DNA of 50,093 nucleotides from Pirellulales bacterium (GTDB lineage Bacteria > Planctomycetota > Planctomycetia > Pirellulales > JANQPP01), in contig JANQPP010000212.1 in NCBI GenBank assembly GCA_028289405.1, positions 1 to 50,093 of the forward strand. The letters are read 5' to 3'. The position numbers were made by a program, and so were the translations under genes. Below are positions 44,017-50,093 of the stretch, in pieces. Position 1 is the first letter of the stretch. Each line of letters opens with the position of its first letter. The notes beneath the pieces were generated by a model. That model ran no database searches and was not told the DNA's origin. It saw only the letters and a list, made by a program, of their open reading frames with translations.

Positions 44017-46434
44017 TTACTCCCGAGTGATGAACTCGTCCATGTTCATGATGATTCTGACGGTGGCGATCCACGCGGCGGCTTCCCGCGAATCCACGTT
44101 GGCGACCGCATAATTCCCCACCAATTGGCGGGCCTCTTCCGGATGACTGGCGTACCAGTCCCGGCTCGTGGCGAGCAATTCGTGGAGCGTTTTTTGTTCC
44201 GAGGGCTCCGGCGGTCGGGCCACGCAAAGGCGGAATGCTCGCTCGATCCGCTGGCCATCGCCCTCGAGGTCGGCGGTGAGAATACGCCGCGCCAACGCCT
44301 GCGAGGCTTCATGAAATACGCGGTTGTTCAGCGTGACCAGCGCCGCCAACGGGGTGTTGGATCGCCGCCGCTTGAGGCAAGTCACGTTCGAATCGGGGCA
44401 GTCGAAGGTCGTCAAGTTGGGGTGGGGCGCCGTCCTTTTGAAGTAGGTATACATGCCCCGCCGGAAACGGTCCTCGCCGCCGCTGACCTTCCATTGAAAC
44501 GCGCTGTTGTAATTCAAATCGGTGATGCCCGGCGGAATTGGGGGAAAGACACTCGGCCCGCCAATCTTCGAGGAGAGCAATCCGGCCGCCGACAAATAGA
44601 GATCGCGGATCGCCTCCGCCTCCACGCGAAAGCGGTTCTGCCGGTACAGCCAGCGATTGGTCGGATCGACGTCCGACAGTTCCGGGCGATGGCGGGACTG
44701 TTGCCGATAGGTCGCCGACATCACGATCCGTTTGGCCAACTTTTTGCGGGACCAACCCAGCCGTATATATTCGCCGGCCAGCCAGTCGAGCAGCCCGGGA
44801 TGCGTGGGACGTTCTCCCCGCACGCCGAAATCCTCGACGGTGCGCACGATGCCTTGTCCGAACAGGTGGCCCCAAATGTGATTCACGGCCACGCGGGGCA
44901 CGAGCGGATTCTCGCCACTCACCAGCCAGCGGGCCATCTCCAAGCGGCTTTTCGGAGAGGCATCGTCGGCACCCCAGCCCGGCAGCGTACTCGGCGTGCC
45001 CGGTGCGACGGATTCTTGAGGCTGTTTGAACTCTCCGCGGTGCAGCACGTGCGTGGTACGTCGATCTTCCTCGCGCTCGCTGATCACGCGGACCTTCATT
45101 CGCGGCGGCTTGGGTGCTTGCGCTTGCAGTTCCTCCAGTTCCGCTTTGGCCTGGGCATACTCTTCGTGCGTCAGGGCAAACTCTTCAATTGTTTCGTCAT
45201 TCTGTTCGCCGAGCCCCTGCGCCTCTTCAGTGAGCAGGAGGTGCTCGCGAATCCGTTCGACCTGCTTCCGTTGCCGGGCCACCGAGTCTTGATGGGCCGC
45301 CAATTCCCGTTCGTATTTGGCTTGGCTTTCCGGGGAGGTGACCATCTCAGTGGTGGTTTCATCGCCGTTATTGAAGTAGGCGAACAGTTGATAGTATTCG
45401 CGCTGCGTGAAGTCATCGTACTTATGGTTGTGGCAGCGCGCGCAGCCCACGGTGAGCCCGAGCCAGACACTTCCCAGCGTTTCCGTGCGGTCCATCACCG
45501 CCGCCACCCGCCACTGCTCTTGGTCGGTTCCTCCTTCGGTATTGGTCAACGTTTGGCGATGAAACGCGGTCGCCAGGTGCGCCAGCGGGGTGCGGTCAAG
45601 CAGCATGTCTCCGGCAAGCTGCTGGATCGTGAATTCGTCGAAGGGCAGATCCGTGTGAATCGCGTGGATGACCCAATCACGGTACCGCCAGGCGTCGGGC
45701 CGATGGTTGTCCTTTTCGTAGCCGTCGGAATCGGCATAGCGGGCCTTGTCCAGCCAGTGCCGGGCCCAGCGTTCAGCGAAGCGGGGCGAGGCCAACAGCC
45801 GATCGACGAGCCGCTCATAGGCATCGGGCGACGTGTTGGCCACGAAGTCATCGACTTCGGCGATGGTCGGCGTCACTCCGTGCAAGTCGTAGTAGAGCCG
45901 CTTGATAAGCGTGTATCGGTCCGCTGGCGGCGAGGGTTCAATACCCTCCTGCTCCAGTCGGGCTCGGACGAACTGATCGATCTCATTGACGATACCAACG
46001 GTATTTCGCGGCACGGGGGGCTGAGCCGTGGACAGCGGCTCGTAGGCCCAATGACCGGTGAAATGCGCGCCGGCGGCGATCCATTTCCGCAATTGCTCGA
46101 CTTCGTCATGGGTTAGTGGCTCGCCCTCGGGCGGCATCCGCAGGTCCGCCGATTCGCTGGCCACACGTTCGATTAGCGCACTAGCCGCCGGATCACCCGG
46201 GACGATCGCCGTGTCTCCTGAGTCGAGTTCCGCCAGCGCGGTTTCGCGGCGGTCCAGCCGCAAGCCGCCTTCTTGCGCGTCCGGCCCATGACATTCCAAG
46301 CAGCGCTGGGCCAGCAGCGGCTGAATGTTTTGGGCGAATGTGACCGCTGGCGAAGACTCTTCGGCCCGAGCTGCCGGCCCGTACGAACTGGCCACCAGCA
46401 GTGACAATGCGAACGGCAATGCGAGGCGGAGCAT
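44017..46434 (-). CDS. Planctomycete cytochrome-type protein (PSCyt1-DUF1549-DUF1553)
   Basis: An 805-residue exported protein with a signal peptide (LALPFALSLLVASSYGPAARA). Domain order is PSCyt1 with one haem-binding CLECH (C45, C48, H49), DUF1549 (about 130-340, RFAERWARHWLDKARYADSDG), a coiled-coil-prone Glu/Gln-rich region (about 360-455) and DUF1553 (about 500-790, NPLVPRVAVNHIWGHLFG and RLGWSRKKLAKRIVMSATYRQ). The architecture is nearly restricted to Planctomycetes and allied phyla. A single haem suggests electron transfer, perhaps during oxidative attack on polysaccharides, but no activity is established. It forms an operon with the DUF1501 gene and is divergent from the sulfatase. 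Confidence 0.95.
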   Translation of the reverse strand: MLRLALPFALSLLVASSYGPAARAEESSPAVTFAQNIQPLLAQRCLECHGPDAQEGGLRLDRRETALAELDSGDTAIVPGDPAASALIERVASESADLRMPPEGEPLTHDEVEQLRKWIAAGAHFTGHWAYEPLSTAQPPVPRNTVGIVNEIDQFVRARLEQEGIEPSPPADRYTLIKRLYYDLHGVTPTIAEVDDFVANTSPDAYERLVDRLLASPRFAERWARHWLDKARYADSDGYEKDNHRPDAWRYRDWVIHAIHTDLPFDEFTIQQLAGDMLLDRTPLAHLATAFHRQTLTNTEGGTDQEQWRVAAVMDRTETLGSVWLGLTVGCARCHNHKYDDFTQREYYQLFAYFNNGDETTTEMVTSPESQAKYERELAAHQDSVARQRKQVERIREHLLLTEEAQGLGEQNDETIEEFALTHEEYAQAKAELEELQAQAPKPPRMKVRVISEREEDRRTTHVLHRGEFKQPQESVAPGTPSTLPGWGADDASPKSRLEMARWLVSGENPLVPRVAVNHIWGHLFGQGIVRTVEDFGVRGERPTHPGLLDWLAGEYIRLGWSRKKLAKRIVMSATYRQQSRHRPELSDVDPTNRWLYRQNRFRVEAEAIRDLYLSAAGLLSSKIGGPSVFPPIPPGITDLNYNSAFQWKVSGGEDRFRRGMYTYFKRTAPHPNLTTFDCPDSNVTCLKRRRSNTPLAALVTLNNRVFHEASQALARRILTADLEGDGQRIERAFRLCVARPPEPSEQKTLHELLATSRDWYASHPEEARQLVGNYAVANVDSREAAAWIATVRIIMNMDEFITRE

Positions 46435-46485
46435 GATCTTGGCAGGGGATTTGAGCTAGAGGCGGGATGGTGATCGGCGAGGGCC

Positions 46486-46494
46486 ATTATACCA
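46486..46494 (-). promoter_or_regulatory. Extended -10 promoter of the PSCyt1-DUF1501 operon
   Basis: On the minus strand TGGTATAAT (46494-46486) has a perfect TATAAT with the TGN extension. It lies 52 bases before the start codon. No good -35 hexamer is seen, as is common with extended -10 promoters. Confidence 0.55.
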
Positions 46495-46576
46495 TGGGGT
46501 GTTAAGCATCGCCTCCCACACACAACATACGCACCGCGCAGCCAGCGCACTTCAGCTCGAAAAATTCCCTGCGGCG

Positions 46577-46591
46577 AACGTGAATCACGTT
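46577..46591. promoter_or_regulatory. Palindromic operator candidate upstream of the sulfatase
   Basis: AACGTG (46577-46582) and CACGTT (46586-46591) form a perfect inverted repeat with a 3-base centre, overlapping TTGCAC (46590-46595), a possible -35. It lies between the divergent PSCyt1 and sulfatase genes and could control either. Confidence 0.4.
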
Positions 46592-46652
46592 GCACGAATC
46601 GCTAAACTCCCAATCCTGGATGATCTTCAAGTATGCATGCCGGATAGGTGAT

Positions 46653-48086
46653 ATGCGATTTGCCTTTTTAATTTTCGTGGTGTGTTGCGGTGTTGGCACG
46701 TGGACCTGGGCCGCTGAGCGCCCGCACATCGTGTTGATCCTCACCGATGATGTTTCCTGGAATGATCTCGGCTGTTATGGGCACCCGACGCTCAAGACAC
46801 TCAACTTGGACGCTTTGGCTGAGCAAGGATTGCGGTTCACGCAGGCTTATCTGACCACTAGCAGTTGCAGTCCCAGCCGTTGTTCCATCATCACGGGCCG
46901 CTATCCACACAACACCGGCGCTCCGGAACTCCATACCGAATTGCCGCCGGGGCAAGTGCTGTTTCCCAAGTTGCTTCAGCAGGCCGGTTATTACACGGTG
47001 CTCTCCGGCAAGCACCACATGGGGGAATATGCGTCCACGGCATTTGATAAGGTCTCTCGGGGCAAGGGGCCTGGCTTGGAAGAGGATTGGGTCGAGCTGC
47101 TTCGTGACCGACCCCGGGACCAGCCATTCTTCGGCTGGTTTGCCTCCTCGGACGCACATCGCGGCTGGCAAATGGACGACTCGGCGCCGCGCTATGAAGC
47201 GGAAGACGTCGTGGTGCCGCCTTACCTGATAGACGATGTGGCGACGCGGGAAGACCTGGCCAGTTACTACCACGAAGTTTCCCGCACGGATACGTACATG
47301 GGCCAAATCGTGGAAGAACTGAAGCGGCAGGGGATCTTCGAGAACACACTGATTTGGTACGTCTCCGACAATGGCCGTCCGTTCCCTCGCTGCAAGACGC
47401 GGCTCTATGACAGCGGAATCAAGACGCCGCTGATCGTTTCTTGGCCGCGTGGAATTCAGCCAGCGGTCATTGACGGGCTCGCCAGCGCGATCGACATCGC
47501 GGCCACCTGCTTGGACGTAGCGGACATCGACCAGGATCCTCGGCTTCAGGGCGTGAGCCTGCGGCCCATGTTTACCGACGCCACGGCGGTCTTACGTGAA
47601 GTCGCCTTCGCGGAACATAATTGGCATGTCTATCAGAATCACGAACGGATGGTCCGCTTTGGCGACTATCTCTACATTCGCAACAACTTTCCCGACCAAG
47701 CAAACCTGTGCAAAGAAGCGTTTATCGGCGACGCGGGCGAATCGTTGCTAGCCGCGCATCGCGCTGGCGAGCTGAAACCGGCTCAGCGAATGGTTTTCCG
47801 TGAGACCTGTCCACCGGAAGAATTGTTTCACGTCCCATCGGATCCCTATCAGTTACACAACGTCGCGTCAGATTCCACACACGCGTCCGCTCTCACGGCA
47901 GCCCGGCGACTGCTGGAAGAATGGACGGAGGAGACCGGGGACACGGTTCCCGCACATCCCACGCCGGACCGTGACGCGCGGCCAGGTGGAAAGTCTCCTC
48001 AGAACTTCCGGCGAGGCGAGTTCCCTGGAGCGGCCCGCCAAGCCACGCGGATCAACGCCCCCGGACCAATCCGCTTACAGGATTGA
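46653..48086 (+). CDS. Exported sulfatase, N-sulfoglucosamine sulfohydrolase-like
   Basis: A 477-residue type I sulfatase with a signal peptide (FAFLIFVVCCGVGTWTWAAE). The formylglycine site reads CSPSRCSIITGRYP, with Cys72 as the residue to be oxidised. Metal and substrate residues are in ILTDDVSWNDLGCYG, LSGKHHMG and YVSDNGRPFPRCKTRLYD. The DNGxPFPRxK segment points to the heparan N-sulfatase/SGSH-like subgroup (S1_8). The likely substrate is a sulfated polysaccharide. A formylglycine-generating enzyme must be encoded elsewhere. AGGTGAT precedes ATG 46653; earlier in-frame ATGs would break the signal peptide. Confidence 0.93.
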   Translation: MRFAFLIFVVCCGVGTWTWAAERPHIVLILTDDVSWNDLGCYGHPTLKTLNLDALAEQGLRFTQAYLTTSSCSPSRCSIITGRYPHNTGAPELHTELPPGQVLFPKLLQQAGYYTVLSGKHHMGEYASTAFDKVSRGKGPGLEEDWVELLRDRPRDQPFFGWFASSDAHRGWQMDDSAPRYEAEDVVVPPYLIDDVATREDLASYYHEVSRTDTYMGQIVEELKRQGIFENTLIWYVSDNGRPFPRCKTRLYDSGIKTPLIVSWPRGIQPAVIDGLASAIDIAATCLDVADIDQDPRLQGVSLRPMFTDATAVLREVAFAEHNWHVYQNHERMVRFGDYLYIRNNFPDQANLCKEAFIGDAGESLLAAHRAGELKPAQRMVFRETCPPEELFHVPSDPYQLHNVASDSTHASALTAARRLLEEWTEETGDTVPAHPTPDRDARPGGKSPQNFRRGEFPGAARQATRINAPGPIRLQD

Positions 48087-48203
48087 ATCGGGCTGCCGAA
48101 TTTGCCTGACGGCTGCTCCTCCTTGGCTTTCGAGTGATCCTCGCCAACGGTAAGCTGGAAGTTGGCAGGACATTCCCCCATTCTTCATTTGGTGTCGCGC
48201 TCC

Positions 48204-49265
48204 ATGAAATCGAATAAACGCCAATTCGCCAGCGACAATTACGCGGGCATCTGTCCCGAAGCCTGGCAGGCGATGGAAGAGGCCAACCACGGGCACGCGC
48301 CCGCGTATGGCGACGACTGTTGGACGGCGGAAGCGACCGAAGCGGTGCGGGAACTGTTCGAGATCGATTGCGAAGTCTTTTTCACCTTCAACGGCACGGC
48401 GGCGAATGCGTTGGCGATGGCCTGCTTATGCCAGTCCTACCACAGCGTGATCTGCCACGAGCACGCGCATGTGGAAACCGATGAATGCGGCGCGCCGGAA
48501 TTCTTTTCCAACGGCATGAAGGTGCTGCTCGTTTCCGGCGCAGACGGGAAAGTCGCGCCCGCCGCCGTGGAGCAGATCGTCCGCCGACGCCGGGATATTC
48601 ATTTTCCCAAGCCGCGCGTGCTCAGCATCACCGAGTCCACGGAGATGGGGACGGTTTATGTCCCGGAGGAATTGGACGCGATTTGGGAGACGGCGCGGCG
48701 GCTGAACTTGCGAGTCCACATGGACGGAGCCCGGTTCGCCAACGCGGTAGCCGCCTTGGGCCGCTCTCCCAAGGAGATTACCTGGAAGGTCGGCGTCGAT
48801 GTGCTCTGTTTCGGCGGCACGAAAAACGGCATGGCGGTCGGCGAATGCATCGTCTTCTTCAAGAAAGAACTGGCCGAGGAATTTGGGTATCGCTGCAAGC
48901 AGGCGGGCCAACTCGCCTCGAAAATGCGATTTCTGGCCGCGCCTTGGGTCGGCATGCTCCGCTCCGGTGCGTGGCTGCGTCATGGCGAGTCGGCCAATGC
49001 CCGGGCGCGGCAACTGGAGCAACTCTTGCGAGACATTCCCGGCGTGGAGATTCTGTTCCCCGTGCAGGCGAACGCGGTCTTCGCGCGGTTTCCGCCGCAT
49101 GTAGCCTCGCGTCTGCATGACAAGGGCTGGAAGTTCTACGACTTCATCGGTTCCGGAGGCTCCCGCCTGATGTGCTCCTGGGACACCACCGAAGAAGATG
49201 TGTCCGCTTTCGCCGCCGACGTCCGTGAAGCGGTCGACAAGAGCCAGGTGTCGAGTACGCCGTGA
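48204..49265 (+). CDS. ltaE: Low-specificity L-threonine aldolase
   Basis: A 353-residue PLP-dependent fold-type I enzyme. The N-terminus RQFASDNYAGICPEAWQAM and the segment AYGDDCWTAEATEAVRELF are characteristic of threonine aldolases. The glycine-rich loop FTFNGTAANALA, HMDGARFANAV and the PLP-binding Lys (K207 in CFGGTKNGMAVG) are intact. It cleaves L-threonine or allo-threonine to glycine and acetaldehyde, supplying glycine. ATG 48204 is chosen because the conserved sequence starts just after it; ATG 48162 adds 14 unconserved residues. It is convergent with the P-II gene, with an 18-base gap and no obvious terminator. Confidence 0.93.
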   Translation: MKSNKRQFASDNYAGICPEAWQAMEEANHGHAPAYGDDCWTAEATEAVRELFEIDCEVFFTFNGTAANALAMACLCQSYHSVICHEHAHVETDECGAPEFFSNGMKVLLVSGADGKVAPAAVEQIVRRRRDIHFPKPRVLSITESTEMGTVYVPEELDAIWETARRLNLRVHMDGARFANAVAALGRSPKEITWKVGVDVLCFGGTKNGMAVGECIVFFKKELAEEFGYRCKQAGQLASKMRFLAAPWVGMLRSGAWLRHGESANARARQLEQLLRDIPGVEILFPVQANAVFARFPPHVASRLHDKGWKFYDFIGSGGSRLMCSWDTTEEDVSAFAADVREAVDKSQVSSTP

Positions 49266-49283
49266 TGTCTTCTCAACATTTGG

Positions 49284-49631
49284 TTACGAAACCGGCGTAA
49301 CATCCGCGCCACTGCCGATGTCGATTACCCTTTCATGGGAAATCGCCGGCAGAACCATGATCTTGCCGTCACCCATGCGTCCCGTGCGGGCCACTTCGAT
49401 GATGCGGCGGATGACTTCCTCGGCACGTGATTCGGCAACCCAAATCACGATTTCCACTTTGGGCAAAAAGGCCAATGAGAAATCACCTTCCTTGTACTGA
49501 TCGAGGTAACTCTTTTGGCGGCTGTAGCCTTTCACTCCGACCACGGAGCAGGCTTCCAGGGGTGCGCGTTTCAGCCCTTCGAGCACCTTCTCCGCGAGAA
49601 AAGGTTTTACCACGGCGATGATCTGTCTCAC
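49284..49631 (-). CDS. P-II family signalling protein, T-loop variant
   Basis: A 115-residue P-II protein. The core elements are present: KPFLAEKVLEGL, VKGYSRQK (Gln39 of the 2-oxoglutarate site), FLPKVEIVIW, and the B-loop TGRMGDGKIMVLP. In the T-loop the uridylylated Tyr51 of E. coli GlnB is Phe (YKEGDFSLAF), while Tyr46 remains, so canonical uridylylation is impossible. The protein may still bind ATP/ADP and 2-oxoglutarate. The start is GTG 49631 with AAAAGGTG upstream. It follows a 2Fe-2S ferredoxin gene on the same strand and not amtB or glnA, suggesting a target other than ammonium transport. Confidence 0.88.
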   Translation of the reverse strand: MRQIIAVVKPFLAEKVLEGLKRAPLEACSVVGVKGYSRQKSYLDQYKEGDFSLAFLPKVEIVIWVAESRAEEVIRRIIEVARTGRMGDGKIMVLPAISHERVIDIGSGADVTPVS

Positions 49632-49660
49632 GCTCGCACCTTTTTTCTTGCGGGTTGAAT

Positions 49661-49682
49661 CGTGTCACGAAAGCGTGACACG
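49661..49682. repeat. Perfect hairpin between ferredoxin and P-II genes
   Basis: CGTGTCACG (49661-49669) and CGTGACACG (49674-49682) are perfectly complementary around AAAG. It begins three bases past the ferredoxin stop and lies 30 bases before the P-II start. No U-run follows on the minus strand, so an operator or mRNA-processing role is as likely as termination. Confidence 0.5.
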
Positions 49683-49684
49683 CA

Positions 49685-50032
49685 TTAGCTAAAAAAGTTA
49701 TCTCCAAACAGATTCAAGGGGGGCTGCGTCTCGACCGTCATGTCGCCCAGAACCTGCGTTTGGCATGCGAGCCGCATGGTCTGTTCGTGACCAATGTAAG
49801 CGAAGGAACAGACCAGCCGCGCCTTTTCCAAGATCCCCTTGGAACCCGCGTTTTCCTGCCCTTGCGTGATCAGCACGCGGCAGGAAGCACACTGCGCGAA
49901 ACCCCGGCAGTTCAGGTACTTATGGATCCCCGGATAGAGGTTCACTCCCGCCTTGAGCGCTTCTTGGCGGAGGTTGGCTCCTTCCGGTACTTCGATCTCC
50001 TTTTTTTCGTTCACAAATTTGACGACTGGCAT
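49685..50032 (-). CDS. 2Fe-2S ferredoxin (adrenodoxin/plant-like fold)
   Basis: A 115-residue [2Fe-2S] ferredoxin. Cluster ligands are in the order C-x5-C-x2-C (NCRGFAQCASCRVLITQG, with the first three Cys) and a fourth Cys near residue 86 in RLACQTQVLGDMTVE; a further Cys (LVCSF) lies between. The N-terminal strands VVKFVNEKKEIEVPEGANLR match the beta-grasp fold. It would carry electrons in the cytoplasm for an unknown partner. GGGGAG lies five bases before the ATG at 50032; TTG 50047 is an alternative start. The next gene downstream is the P-II variant, so redox and nitrogen or carbon signalling may be linked. Confidence 0.92.
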   Translation of the reverse strand: MPVVKFVNEKKEIEVPEGANLRQEALKAGVNLYPGIHKYLNCRGFAQCASCRVLITQGQENAGSKGILEKARLVCSFAYIGHEQTMRLACQTQVLGDMTVETQPPLNLFGDNFFS

Positions 50033-50093
50033 CGAACTCCCCGTCAATTTCCTCGTGCAATCGAGCAGCGTACCTATTTGCCGGATAATTTAG

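Noticed and set aside
44125..46116. 663-codon plus-strand open frame opposite the PSCyt1 gene
   Set aside because: The minus strand encodes an unmistakable PSCyt1/DUF1549/DUF1553 protein; the long antisense frame results from biased codon use.

Overview
The window is a gene-dense, high-GC bacterial chromosome segment that looks planctomycete. The reasons are the paired PSCyt1/DUF1549/DUF1553 and DUF1501 proteins beside a sulfatase, a large membrane-anchored kinase-like protein with a secretin/TonB-N-terminus-like tail, a fused AroD-AroE, and frequent GTG/TTG starts. Pirellulales is my guess within the phylum, but I cannot prove it from sequence alone. I found no rRNA, tRNA, CRISPR array, insertion sequence or prophage.

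Layout. Positions 1-1813: the edge of an unrecognised gene, a short ribosome-hibernation factor (hpf) and a divergent NhaR-like LysR regulator, with a palindrome sitting between two face-to-face promoters. 7399-1916 (minus): a tightly overlapping five-gene lipid operon (flavin amine-oxidase-like protein, DUF1365, two different CFA-synthase-like methyltransferases, DUF1295). 7771-14727 (plus): an orphan NtrC-type regulator, endonuclease-type MutL, fused AroD-AroE, AroK and an enlarged prepilin peptidase. 14746-15977: an RNA-like stem structure and two small acetyltransferase-like genes. 16736-21372 (plus): a membrane pseudokinase followed by a zinc-ribbon membrane protein with a similar C-terminal module. 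26681-21400 (minus): a DUF2760 / Hsp70 / Hsp70-plus-C-terminal-extension operon. 28871-26910: an exported thioredoxin-fold protein with EF-hand-like loops and a single active-site cysteine. 30105-29110: a HAL2/SAL1-type nucleotidase with a good terminator.

30305-36290 (plus): an exported helical-repeat protein, a HIT hydrolase, dGTPase, a membrane PIN-TRAM protein and two RNA methyltransferase-like genes. 36795-36487: a small RRM RNA-binding protein with its own terminator. 37167-42480 (plus): a VKOR-DsbA-DsbA fusion, a pteridine-reductase-like SDR, a DUF2237 protein and an exported CocE/NonD hydrolase. 46434-42517 (minus): the planctomycete cytochrome/DUF1501 pair, divergent from an exported sulfatase. 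The right end holds a threonine aldolase, an unusual P-II protein and a 2Fe-2S ferredoxin separated by a perfect hairpin.

How the genes may work together. The lipid operon probably builds a modified (methyl-branched, cyclopropane or furan-like) membrane fatty acid, because one methyltransferase has lost the bicarbonate-binding His and the other the active-site Tyr. The Hsp70 pair plus DUF2760 looks like a self-contained, uncharacterised chaperone system without DnaJ or GrpE, and is my best candidate for an undescribed system. The pseudokinase/zinc-ribbon pair is a second candidate. All assignments come from reading motifs by eye; no database search was run.
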